From NCBI GenBank assembly GCA_019828565.1, contig JAHDYR010000015.1, positions 434,001 through 498,000 on the forward strand: a stretch of 64,000 bases of DNA, written 5' to 3'. Numbering within the stretch: position 1 is the first letter of the stretch; every line of letters starts with the position of its first letter. Below are positions 15,983 to 25,487 of the stretch, piece by piece. The position numbers and the translations under genes are program-made. Source of the DNA: Carpediemonas membranifera. Lineage: Eukaryota > Fornicata. The notes under the pieces were generated by a model. The model saw only the letters and a list, made by a program, of their open reading frames with translations, did not search any database and was not told where the DNA came from.

Positions 15983-17010
15983 TTAGTCATCGCAAAAGGC
16001 GTTGTAGCCATGCGATGCAAGCACAGCGACCGCGTGCCGTGCTTCTTCAGTCCAATCACGGGCAACGAGGCAGTTTCCTCTCCAAATTGCTGCGAAAACA
16101 CGTTCATGAACACGTGTTGCGTTCTTGCCGCTCATCAAAGCGGTGAACTCCTTCATCCAACCGTTTGCCGTCACCACGTGGCCGCCCATCTCTGAGCGCC
16201 TACCGCAGCGCCCATCGAGGGACACTACGGCCGGGATCACATCAACATTCCACGGGGCGTACCGCTCACGCTTCTTCCGAGCCGTGTCGTGGTACTCGTT
16301 CGAGACCACAACATCGATGGCCGTAGGGTTCGTGCCGCGGTCGTTGAACGCGAAGACGTCAACTCGGGCGTCTCTGTGCGTTGTGTCGGGGTCTTTCGTG
16401 TAACGGGAGGAGTGGCGGAGCCAGAACTCCTTCCTGGCAGGGACACCGTTGTTTGAGAGCTCCGAGAAGAGACTCTCGACGATCGTGTCGTGCCTGGCGG
16501 TGGTCTTGGCTCCTCCGTGAAGGCATTTGCATGTCACCATATGCTCTGGGGTGGCCAACACGTGGCGGGGGTCAGCTCCGACGTTCAACTGGCCTGATGC
16601 CGCATTGGTTACTGACTTCAGGGCACAGATTGGACAGAACTTAGTCGCGGACACGAAGGCAGCAAGCCCGAGGTGCTTTCTGAGGGCCGCCTGCAGCGGG
16701 ACACCTGTAAGGCTCGTTGTGTGATCGTGACTGCGAAGGGGGTCGGCAGTCAGCGCGCGGCTTAGCACACTGGGCTGCGCTGTGTCGACACGAGCTTCCT
16801 TGGTCATGTTGGTAGTTATCTTGTCAACCAAGTGTGCCTGTGTCTTCTCAGGCAGGGCCAGCAGCTGGGCTTCGGTGACTGGCCAACCAGTTGTGAGGTG
16901 CTGGAAACCTTCGCTGATCGTGGAAAGGGTGGCAGGAAGGCCATGCTTCTCCCCGTACCGTGCAAGTTGGCGCAGGGCACCAATCCTGGCACACGGCCAG
17001 ACGATAGTGG
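15983..17010 (-). CDS. RLE-1 C-terminal part: zinc finger and restriction-like endonuclease
   Basis: The 3' third of a non-LTR retrotransposon ORF, separated from its RT (22957-25487) by Gyp-2. It begins at TTIVWPCARIGALRQL, in register with the RT half across the 5-bp duplication AGTGG. A CCHC-like motif CPIC ... HMVTC lies near the middle, as is usual upstream of the nuclease in RLE elements. The nuclease core is RVDVFAFNDRGTNPTAIDV, with two acidic residues about 14 apart typical of PD-(D/E)XK folds. It would nick the target site for target-primed reverse transcription. No internal stop, so before Gyp-2 inserted the whole ORF (about 1,185 residues) was probably intact. Confidence 0.82.
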
Positions 17011-17132
17011 TGTTGTGGGTCCTACCCAAAGTTACACAGATTTACGTTATATTTAATAGTCAAGGAGTTTCTCCTCGACACCCTTGTGTCGAGTCTTCTC
17101 CTCAGTAAAAGTTCAACACCCATTGAACCACA
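17011..17132 (+). repeat. Gyp-2 5' LTR (122 bp)
   Basis: TGTTG...CCACA. It contains an AT-rich TATA-like stretch (17048-17058) and a perfect 8-bp hairpin CTCGACAC-CCTT-GTGTCGAG (17074-17093). The Gyp-6 LTR has the same hairpin position with compensating stem change and a different loop. Confidence 0.9.
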
Positions 17133-17143
17133 GTACTAGTACT
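17132..17143 (+). promoter_or_regulatory. Palindrome AGTACTAGTACT in the primer-binding position of Gyp-2
   Basis: A perfect 12-base palindrome starts at the last base of the 5' LTR. No TGG typical of a tRNA 3'-end primer-binding site is present. The identical 12-mer sits in the same place in Gyp-3, and different palindromes do in Gyp-1, -4 and -5. Confidence 0.75.
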
Positions 17144-17153
17144 ACCAAAACAT

Positions 17154-19412
17154 ATGGGTACGGAAACTTACAGAAGCCTGAAGAAGAATCCGCCTCTCCT
17201 GAAGAAGTCCTCCATGGACGCTCTTTTGGACTTTGCGGATAACCTCCACGATCATCGCGCCTTAGGCGGCCGCGATGATGTTATTGACCTCATCGAGCCT
17301 AGCATAGCAGAGCTAGCAGGCCTTAACGACGACGAAGAGGTTGAAGACACTCCTCTCCTGCTCTCCGCGAAGCTCCGTAAGAAACGTCGTGTCGCAGCCC
17401 AAGATGAACGAGTCCTCAAGCGCCTCGGTGCTGCCCTTCGACCTTCTCGCCCGAGCATGCGTCTACAGCTCTTCCGAGTCCCCGCCAAGTCCTTCGAGCC
17501 TGATGAGGTTGCTCGAGTGAACCGCCGATTCAATCTGCTCTTGAAGCTCGTTCAACCCGAAGATCCCGAGGACGTCTTGAAGGAGACGTACAGCCGCTGC
17601 TTCAAGTTCCCCAACAACAGTCGCATCATGTATCGAGTCAGAGAATCAACGGAGCGCAAGGATCTCAAGGACGCAATGGCTGATGTCCTCGTCATGTCAC
17701 GCGACCTCAAGGAGTCCAAGGAGATGATCGCTTCCTTCGGCGCTGCGGGGGTCTCCGACTCACAGCGTACCAACACCACGCCCTCCCATACACGGCACAC
17801 GGGGAGCGGTCCGAAGAACCCTCATCGACGCGAGCCTGACCGCACGAACGTAGCCCCCTCAAAAGGCAAGCCGATCGACAAGCCCAAGCACGAGAAGAAG
17901 CCATTCGTGTGCTTCAACTGCGGTAAGGTCGGTCACTCCGCTCGCCGATGCCCTGCTCCGAAGACAACCTGTTCCAAGTGCCAGAAGCCGGGCCACCGAG
18001 CTGAATTCTGCCGTTCTGAGGTAAATTCAGCTCGTTGTGTGTTTTCTCTCGGTTCCCGTCAGAGTGTCCTCCCCTCCGTCAAGGCTAGCATTCTTAAGCA
18101 AGTCGTGTCCGTCCTGTTCGACTCGGGCGCTGACTGCGCAACCATTGACCCCAAGCTCTGCCACGGCAAGGCAGTGAAGTGGATCTCACACGAGAAGACA
18201 CTTATCGAGACAGTGGGCGGCGTCAGAGAGGCCGATGGTCAGGTATCCTTCCGCCTCGTCTTAGCGCCCTCGCCATTCACTCCGCGCGGATGCTCTATCA
18301 CTATTAAGGCCTACGTCCTGTCGACCGCTTTCGATGTATGCCTGGGTTACCCTCAGATGGTGGAGATCGGCCTTCTCCCTTCGTTGTCTGAGCCTACCAG
18401 CGAGCTCGCAGCCAGCGACGAACCACCTACATTCGAGAAGTACGTCGCGCAAGCCAGAGCCATGTCCTCTTCCTTTTCTCAGAGGCAGGCCGACATCCTC
18501 AAGCGTTACGCCCGGACATTCGTGGACCGTACCGAGCCAAGCCGGCTCGAACCGTATGATTTGGTCCTCAAGGGTGACAGAGTCGTACACATTCGGCCGT
18601 ACTATGTTCCCCCGCCGAAAGTCCCGATCATTCAAGAGCACATTAATACGCTCCTGGCAAAGCGCTACATCGAGGCATGCCAGTCTCAATACGCGAGCCC
18701 TACCATCATAGTTCCAAAGAAGGGGGGAAAGACGCGTTTTGTCGTCGACTTCCGCGAGATCAATCAACTAACGGAACCATTCGACTACCCCATCCCTCGC
18801 ATAGACGAAGTTCTCACTCAACTGTCCGGAAAGTCTGTGTTCGCTACCCTAGACTTGTCAGCAGGATACCATCAGATCCCTCTTACTGAACGGTGCCGTC
18901 ACCTAACCGCCTTCCGTACTGTTTTTGGTCAATACCAATATACACGGATGCCCTTCGGCTTACGTAACGCCGGAGCGTACTTCCAGAGGGCGATGGAAGA
19001 CGGGTTCAAGGGTCTGGTGGGCTCCGCCTGTGTCATATACATTGATGACATCATCGTCATGGGTGCGGATGAGGACGAGTACCTGGGAAACCTCGAAAAA
19101 GTCATGCAACGCGTTGACAAGCTTAACCTTCAGCTCGGCCGAGATAAGTGCCAGTTCGGTCGGCAAGAGGTCGAGTTCCTCGGGTGGATCATATCCCAAG
19201 GCAGCGTGAAGATCTCACCCCAGCGGACCGAAGATATCGCGAACCTCAAGCTGTCTTCATCCACGAAGGGCATGCAGGGTCTCAACGGATTCCTCAACTA
19301 TTTCCGCGATTACATACCCAACTTCGCGGTCCGAGCTAAGCCTCTGCTAGACGCCATGTCCGGTCGGCAGACCCCCCTCGAGACGTTCTTCAGAAGTCGC
19401 TGGACGATCTGA
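17154..19412 (+). CDS. Gyp-2 gag-protease-RT (frame 1)
   Basis: 752 residues from the ATG at 17154. Gag carries two CCHC knuckles: CFNCGKVGHSARRC near residue 253 and CSKCQKPGHRAEFC near 273. The protease has VLFDSGADCATID near 322. RT blocks: TRFVVDFREINQL, FATLDLSAGYHQIP, MPFGLRNAGAYFQR and the catalytic YIDDIIVMG near 627, ending in the connection FLNYFRDYIPNF. The frame slips at a run of six C near 19376 and ends at 19412; RNase H and integrase continue in the next frame. It could be programmed or a one-base error; the homopolymer favours error or mutation. Its neighbour on the opposite strand downstream is the antisense gene. Confidence 0.88.
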   Translation: MGTETYRSLKKNPPLLKKSSMDALLDFADNLHDHRALGGRDDVIDLIEPSIAELAGLNDDEEVEDTPLLLSAKLRKKRRVAAQDERVLKRLGAALRPSRPSMRLQLFRVPAKSFEPDEVARVNRRFNLLLKLVQPEDPEDVLKETYSRCFKFPNNSRIMYRVRESTERKDLKDAMADVLVMSRDLKESKEMIASFGAAGVSDSQRTNTTPSHTRHTGSGPKNPHRREPDRTNVAPSKGKPIDKPKHEKKPFVCFNCGKVGHSARRCPAPKTTCSKCQKPGHRAEFCRSEVNSARCVFSLGSRQSVLPSVKASILKQVVSVLFDSGADCATIDPKLCHGKAVKWISHEKTLIETVGGVREADGQVSFRLVLAPSPFTPRGCSITIKAYVLSTAFDVCLGYPQMVEIGLLPSLSEPTSELAASDEPPTFEKYVAQARAMSSSFSQRQADILKRYARTFVDRTEPSRLEPYDLVLKGDRVVHIRPYYVPPPKVPIIQEHINTLLAKRYIEACQSQYASPTIIVPKKGGKTRFVVDFREINQLTEPFDYPIPRIDEVLTQLSGKSVFATLDLSAGYHQIPLTERCRHLTAFRTVFGQYQYTRMPFGLRNAGAYFQRAMEDGFKGLVGSACVIYIDDIIVMGADEDEYLGNLEKVMQRVDKLNLQLGRDKCQFGRQEVEFLGWIISQGSVKISPQRTEDIANLKLSSSTKGMQGLNGFLNYFRDYIPNFAVRAKPLLDAMSGRQTPLETFFRSRWTI

Positions 19413-21091
19413 AACAAGCTTTATGTTCGGCCGACGCTCTAGCCATGTTCGACGCGACTAAGCCTCACACCGTCATGACTGACGCATCCGATGTCGGGTA
19501 CGGAGCAGTCTTACTCCAAGAGGGCCGACCAGTTTGCTATATGTCGCGTGCGTTCAACGACGTCCAGTCACGCTGGTGTACCGGTGAGAAAGAAGCCTAC
19601 GCTATCGTGGCAGCGTTACAACGATGGCGCAAGTTCCTGTGCTGGGAGAGCTTTACTATTCTCACGGATCACCGGAACCTACTCTATATGTACCGGTCCA
19701 CCAACGCCAAGGTCCGCCGGTGGGCTGATTCGATCGCCGATTTAGATTTCACCCTACAGCACATCGCCGGTCTGGACAACGGTGGAGCCGACGGTCTCTC
19801 GAGAGTATTCTCCATGCAACAGGCGTCGAGGGATCAGGTATCCCGCGCTCATCTCACAGCAGGAGCTCATCTGTCTCGCCGGATGACAACCGAGCAACTT
19901 AGGGCCGACGGTTTGTCTGTCTCCCGTCAAGTCGTAGACGACGTGATTACCGCGTGTCCAGAGTGCCAAGTCTTGGCCCGCCCTCCTGTTGATACGCCCG
20001 ACGGCCTGCATACAGCTGTAGACCTCCCGTTCCGGCGTGTGGCCATTGACACCATGGGTCCGCTACCGACGGTCAACGGCCTGTCCTACGTGACAGTAAT
20101 GATCGACATGTGCTCCCGCTGGACAGAGCTAGTCCCGGTCAACAGCACCTCAGCCAAAGACGCAGCCAACGCATTGGTCAACACCTGGATTCTACGATAC
20201 GGATGCCCCGAAGTCGTCCAATCGGATGGGGGCTCAGAGTTCAAAAACGCTCTGTTCAAACGCCTCTCCGAAGAGATGGGGTTCGACGTCCACATAACGA
20301 CAGCATACCATCCCCAGAGCAACGGTGTCGTCGAACGCGCGAACAAGGAGGTCGAACGCATCCTCAGAGCCAGGAAGCTGGAGTTAAGGAATAACGATTG
20401 GGTAGCACACCTACCAGTCGCCCAATTCTTGGTCAACTCAATGCCCAGGATCCCGACCCGGTTGACTCCGGCCGAGATCATGTTTGGCGCCAATTTATCA
20501 ATACCGTCATCGATCTATATCACGGATGCCGCCTCGGCTGGTCCGCCACAGTCGAAGCTAGCCGCAGCCGATGCCGCCATCCAACTCGCCAAAGCAAGGA
20601 TTAGAGCCATGCGCGAAGACGCTCTCGCAAAGGCAACCTCATCGAGAAGCGAGATATTGAGCCGTTTCGTGCTGGTCAAATACTACCCAAGACCACCGAG
20701 CAAGCTAGCCCTGGGCTGGCGCGGCCCCATGAGGCGTGTCGCAGCCGTCAAACGTGATGGTGTTGTCGTCGCATATGAGGTCCAAGACCTCAGTCAGTCA
20801 GCGGACGGTCCAACTATCAAGGTAGACGCGGCACGTGTGCGAAGATTTGACCCAGGCAAGCTCTCGGAGCAACAGATCTATGACCTCGCAGCCGCTTCCG
20901 TCGATGAGTGGCATGTCGAGCGCATCTCACGCTCTAGAGGCTCGGGCCCCAAGTCAAGGCGCGAGTACCTCGTACACTGGGTCGGATTCGAGGATTCAGA
21001 GGCTTCATTCGAACCTTATTCGCACGTCAAAGATTTGGAAGCCCTCGATACATATTTGAAGTCTGACCAAGCCAAGCGTGACGGTCTGTAA
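19385..21091 (+). CDS. Gyp-2 RNase H-integrase-chromodomain (frame 2)
   Basis: Continuation of pol in the second frame (about 568 residues). RNase H: TVMTDASDVGYGAVLLQ through HIAGLDNGGADGLSR. Integrase: CPECQVLARPP zinc half, then the core VAIDTMGPLP, VQSDGGSEFKN and AYHPQSNGVVERANKE with all three acidic residues. The C-terminus is a chromodomain, DEWHVERISRSRGS then YLVHWVGFEDSEASFEPY, typical of chromoviruses and thought to bind histone marks. The stop at 21091 precedes a 43-base gap to the end of the oppositely oriented antisense gene. The only defect seen in pol is the junction frameshift. Confidence 0.88.
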   Translation, partial: VLQKSLDDLKQALCSADALAMFDATKPHTVMTDASDVGYGAVLLQEGRPVCYMSRAFNDVQSRWCTGEKEAYAIVAALQRWRKFLCWESFTILTDHRNLLYMYRSTNAKVRRWADSIADLDFTLQHIAGLDNGGADGLSRVFSMQQASRDQVSRAHLTAGAHLSRRMTTEQLRADGLSVSRQVVDDVITACPECQVLARPPVDTPDGLHTAVDLPFRRVAIDTMGPLPTVNGLSYVTVMIDMCSRWTELVPVNSTSAKDAANALVNTWILRYGCPEVVQSDGGSEFKNALFKRLSEEMGFDVHITTAYHPQSNGVVERANKEVERILRARKLELRNNDWVAHLPVAQFLVNSMPRIPTRLTPAEIMFGANLSIPSSIYITDAASAGPPQSKLAAADAAIQLAKARIRAMREDALAKATSSRSEILSRFVLVKYYPRPPSKLALGWRGPMRRVAAVKRDGVVVAYEVQDLSQSADGPTIKVDAARVRRFDPGKLSEQQIYDLAAASVDEWHVERISRSRGSGPKSRREYLVHWVGFEDSEASFEPYSHVKDLEALDTYLKSDQAKRDGL

Positions 21092-21133
21092 AACTTCTCA
21101 ACATCGAAGCTGTATCCTCGAGGAACAAACGAT

Positions 21134-22238
21134 TTATTCAGAGCTAGATTCCTCGTCTTCCGTCTCCTCCGTGTCCGTCAGCTCGACCAACCAAGTCGGG
21201 TCAGCGTGGCGCTCAAGGGCGTTCTCAGCCAAGTACTCTCGCACACACCGGACAAGGCAGAGATCAGCGTTGAGGGACACGATGCTGAGTCCCGAGTATC
21301 CGTCATACTGCAGGATCAACACAAAAGACCCGGGACCACAAGTCGTCTTCAGATACTCGTGACGGACTACGCACGTGACAGTGTAGTAGCGGTCCGGATC
21401 AGAGACCTGAAGCGGCTCCCAGTGAGCCTCATCGCCAATGGCGGGCAGGTAGCCGTCGTGGCACAAGCGGCTGACCAGGGTTGCCCAGAAGTCGTTGGGA
21501 GCCGGGATGCGCCGGCTGATGCCGTAGACAGCGACACGAAAGTAGTCCGGTGCGAGGACGAGGACCAACAGGCGGTTAAGATATCCGCGCGCTGTAGTGT
21601 CCGACTTGACCCCGCCGGCAGTCCGCACAGCCGCCACGAGAGCTGCAGAGTAGTGACCATTACCGGGTGAAGACCCACCCAGCGTGATGTCGCGGCCCCG
21701 GATCGCGGCCGACACGATGTCGCCATCGGTCAAGCGCTTCCTGCCGAGCTTGAGGTGGGCCCTCACACCGGCAAGCGCGACCTGGCAGTGAGCCACGAGA
21801 GCCAAGACCTGCTGGGTCAGCTTCACGTCCTGCACTACGGCTGCGTCGTTCAGACGACCTTGCTCAATAGCGTCAAAGATTCGCTGGAGCGGCAGCTCGA
21901 TGGAGTTGGTGTAACCTTCCAGGCGTCGGGCAACCTCGGCCTTGATGTCGTGGGGCATCAGAGTCGTCATCGTCAGGGTGCGAGTGATGCGTTCTGAGGC
22001 TTGCACGCGGTGACTATATAACCTCACGGTTGATGTTTGTTACTTACAGATTGTCGGTGACCATGCGCTTGCGTCCACGATACTTCTGAGCGCGAAGGGA
22101 ACGACAAACGGACGTATGGGCAACAATAAGTGGCCTAGCCAGATCGTCATCACCAAGTTCGGTGATTTTGGCACGAATTTCCTTCAGAACGGCCTCTACG
22201 GCTGTGTTGTCCGACATCAAATGAGTTGACGGCGACAT
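21134..22238 (-). CDS. Antisense accessory gene of Gyp-2 (two exons)
   Basis: An unrecognised protein encoded opposite to gag-pol, between pol and the 3' LTR. Proposed structure: exon 1 22238-22048 (63 codons plus 2 bases, from ATG), a 34-base intron with GTAAGT donor at 22047 and TATATAG acceptor ending at 22014, and exon 2 22013-21134. Total is about 356 residues, ending in an acidic Ser-rich tail. Gyp-3 has homologues of both exons with a candidate GTAAGC intron after the same 63 codons; Gyp-6 keeps part of exon 1. Shared sequence includes FPRNVQDMS/LSGKVQDMS around the start and TDGDIVSAAI/TDSDIVRAAI in exon 2. No known domain, signal peptide or membrane segment. Conservation between elements argues it is real. 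Confidence 0.7.
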
Positions 22239-22833
22239 ATCCTGCACATTTCTCGGAAACGGTCGAAGGAACAACTAACAAGGTCATCTTAGTCTTCAAG
22301 CATGCATTTATTGTCGGTAATAAGGCATTAGGAGCTTCCTAGTGCTCCTTCCGGTCAGTTTGATGTTGTTATTCAAGTACAGTTGGACGCAGAAAATTAG
22401 AAGCCTCAGAACTCCTCAACGGAGCCGAATTGGAGCTTCTAAGTACGTTTTTCGGCGTCTGTGTGATTATGAGCGATAAGGGCTCAGCATTGGCAGTGTT
22501 TGCTAGAGCAATCGTTCTTGGCCTTCGAATTACATGGAATGGCATATAACACGTATAAGGTTTGTGAAGACGGCCTAGGAAGGCCGTGGAGGGGCAGTGG
22601 TAAGCCTCTCCGTCACGTTTCACCATTTTTGAAACAGAGCTCACATAGCGGTACCGCAGTTAGATCATGATACCATCATTTTGATTTCGTTCAGCTAGAT
22701 GCGAAAGCACTCAGGCCATGGGGTTGCCAGCCCTATGAGTCACCGTTGGCGGTCGGGTGGCACCGTCCAGGCCTTTGGTGAAATGCTGACGTCAAGTCTC
22801 TCTGTCATGCCTATACCAGGCATGGAGGGGCAG
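22239..22833 (+). promoter_or_regulatory. Gyp-2 3' noncoding region
   Basis: No gene. It would also hold the promoter of the antisense gene (right of 22238). Visible elements: a block at 22408-22445 conserved in Gyp-3, -5 and -6; a hairpin with arms ACGGCC and GGCCGT just before a purine tract GGAGGGGCAG at 22588-22597; a GCGGTACCGC palindrome near 22650, also in Gyp-6; and the final purine tract ending at the LTR (22833). The last should prime plus-strand DNA. Confidence 0.65.
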
Positions 22834-22956
22834 TGTTGTGGGTCCTACCCAAAGTTACACAGATTTACGTTATATTTAATAGTCAAGGAGTTTCTCCTCG
22901 ACACCCTTGTGTCGAGTCTTCTCCTCAGTAAAAAGTTCAACACCCATTGAACCACA
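22834..22956 (+). repeat. Gyp-2 3' LTR (123 bp)
   Basis: Identical to the 5' LTR except for one extra A in an A run. It is followed by GTGG (22957-22960), matching the bases before the 5' LTR. A third copy is at 29684-29805. Confidence 0.92.
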
Positions 22957-25487
22957 GTGGGCATCGCGAAGCCCAGGCCACCATGCTTTGCCGGCAGCCC
23001 CAAGGCCTGACTGATGTCTGGCGACAGGGTGCGGCCAAGCACCTTCCCAACGACGTCGGATAGGGTGGACTGGCAGAAGGTCTCTGCGGGAGTGAGCACC
23101 TCGGGGGTGGGATCGACATTACGCATCAAGTGTGCAATCTTGGGGAGGACACAGAACTTGATCATCGACAGGGCTGGGCCAACACCCTCCGCACCGACAT
23201 CCTCGCTGAAGTCGGCGATGGCCTTGAGGGTCAGGGCAGCCTTGTCAACAACTCTCTGCACTTCTCCCCGGACGAACGACTCCGGACCGACGGGAACACC
23301 GGTGATCACATGGGCCCCCACTCTACGGACATGGTCGGGGCGATCCAGGTTGGTGTCATGCCCGGCACCTTGGATGAGCGCGACGCACTTGGGCAGGTTG
23401 AGGCTCATCCCCACTTGGGAGAAGAGCTGCTTAGCGGTTTTCGCGATCTCATCAGCCGATGCCCGGTCGGTCAGGATGTACGTGTCGTCCTGGTACGCGA
23501 CTACACGGACGTTGTAGATGCTGCGTAGACGATCCAAGACGGGCTTCATCCCAAGGGAGAATAGAAGCGGAGACAGCGGGTCACCCTGCTGAACCCCTTC
23601 CTCTGAACGAAGGACGACTCCCGACGTGGAGAGGAGCAGCGACGAAGAGTACTGCCCCTTCACGTAGTCAACCAGGGCGGGACAGTAGGTGCTGACACAT
23701 CTCAGCAGGAAGTCCCGGCTCAGGGTATTGTACGCGTTCGACAGGTCCAGGGATAGGACCGTACCACCGTCGTCGAAGTGACGCCTGGTGATGGCGACCA
23801 TGCGCTCCAGACCACAACTCTCTCCCAACCCGAACTGGTCAACGAAGACCTCCTCGCGGAGCTTCGGCAGGACCGTTTCGGCAGCAGCCTTGGCCGCGAT
23901 GCGGCGCAGGGCTTCTCCCATTGCTACCGGACGGAGCTTGCCGTTCTTCTTCGGGATGGGTACTAAGATGCTGTGGCTGAAGATTGCGTAGTTATTGTCA
24001 CCATCGATGATCGCCTGCACGATCGGCAAGAGAGCTGCGACGAGCTCCTTGCGCATGATCTTGTAGGCTACCCTCAGGTGGAGGAAGCTCAGGCCGGTGG
24101 GTCCGGGAGCCTTGTCGGCGGGGAGGGACCCAAGAGCTTTCTTGAGAATCTTTCGGGAGATGGTGATAGACGATAACGGGGCCGCTGGCACGTCTGACCA
24201 AGAGAAAGCCTCGAGGCCATCAGGGGAGGGGTGTGCTTGCAGCTCCGCCAACTCGCGGTCGACCTCCTCGTCCGACTTGGACTGCTCAGGGCACATGAGC
24301 GTATTGACTGCTCTTGCCAAGTAGCCACTCTTGGCTTGAAGTAGTGCACGCTTGCTCCTGCGGGTGCGGGCCCGGTTGGGGGCGGACCTAGGGGGACGGC
24401 GAGAGGAGGCGACAAAGGTGTCCAGCGTTGCTGGGTACCTCGCGAGCTGGAGTAGACGTTCCGTCTTCGTGGCAGGCTGGGCCGAAGCGACATCTGTCAA
24501 CCGGTCGACAAGACCGCGTGACCAGGCGGTCGCCTTCCGGGTTGAGGGCTTCATGCGACCCAGTGATAGGGCTACTTTCGGAGACGGGAGCCACTCCGGC
24601 CGCCTGTTCGCACCGTCGTGACGGCACGTGAACATGATGGCGGGGGGGAGGAGGGAGTGGAGTGGCGAGGGATGACTCGAGCTGTGAGCCCAGGTCGGCG
24701 GCTGGCGAGACATGAGTCTGGGAGCCACCCTGCGCGACAAGAGGGGGCGCACCAGGCATGTGGGTGGCGGAGAGAGGGCTCTGCGGCTGTGTGCCCTCAA
24801 TGAGACTCGGTCTCTGGGGTTGGGTTGCTCCGCGTCAGATCCGACACTGAAGCAGTCTATCACCGATACTGCCTGTGGCTCCGGAGCTGGCTCGGCTTGC
24901 GTTACTCGAGCCGCGTCGACGATGGAGGCAGAATGATGGCGATGCTGAGGCAGGGGCGAGAGGGATGGCGTGCCAATGTTGCCCTCGTGGAGAGGCGAGG
25001 GAAGCGGGCCAGTAGTCCCTACATCAGTTAGAGAGGGGGTGGGGGACGCCAACGGATGCTGCGGCCTTGGCAAGGCGCCCTCTGGATCCCTGACGAAGAC
25101 GAACTCGTGGTCAGTAAGCGAGATCAGCCTCTTCGCGTAGCGCTGAACTCTATCGATCGTCTTGACACTTTGGATCTTCGGCCAACGAGCTGGTAGCTGC
25201 CCTAGAGCAGCCGTCGCCAACCTGCAGAGAATCGCATAGAAGTCAGATGTCTTGATCTTCTTCTTGGGCGTCTGAAGGATCTTACGTAGCAGTTCATTGT
25301 CTCTAAGGACGTGTAAAACGCCCTCTTCGGCAAACCAGGTCTGTAGGAAGGTTGTTGGAATCATTCCGTGGTATTCTCTCTGAATCGTGTTGGCCTCTGC
25401 GAGGAAAGCCAAATAACGACGATGAACGGATCTAGAATCGTCTGGAGGCGGATTGGGAAGCTCATTGCCGCCCGAATTGCCTTCCAT
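22957..25487 (-). CDS. RLE-1 N-terminal and reverse transcriptase part
   Basis: About 843 residues from the ATG at 25487 (MEGNSGGNELPNPP) to the Gyp-2 insertion. The N-terminal 400 residues are Pro/Ser-rich with no domain I recognise. The RT starts at ADKAPGPTGLSFLHLR, then SILVPIPKKNGKLRPVAMGE, LSLDLSNAYNTLSRD, GVQQGDPLSPLLFSL and catalytic VAYQDDTYIL (YQDD rather than the common F/YADD). The order RT then CCHC then C-terminal nuclease (15983-17010) places it with RLE-type non-LTR elements such as the CRE/R2/NeSL assemblage; I cannot fix the clade. The frame is open up to the LTR. It lies 255 bases downstream of the RLE-2 stop, head to tail. Confidence 0.85.

Larger units (their letters stand above)
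17011..22956 (+). mobile_element. Gyp-2, complete Ty3/gypsy element with target-site duplication
   Basis: 5,946 bp bounded by 122/123-bp LTRs that differ by one A. The flanks are AGTGG on both sides; read with canonical TG...CA LTR ends the duplication is GTGG (4 bp). It sits inside RLE-1, splitting the codon run PTVV/TIVW. Order: LTR, palindrome, gag-pol (one frameshift), antisense gene, conserved noncoding block, hairpin with purine tract, final purine tract GGAGGGGCAG, LTR. Near-identical LTRs suggest a recent insertion. Confidence 0.9.

Noticed and set aside
22369-22644. A 91-codon minus-strand ORF upstream of the antisense gene (and its duplicate at 29219-29494)
   Set aside because: It covers the conserved noncoding block; Gyp-3 and Gyp-6 have no homologous protein there.
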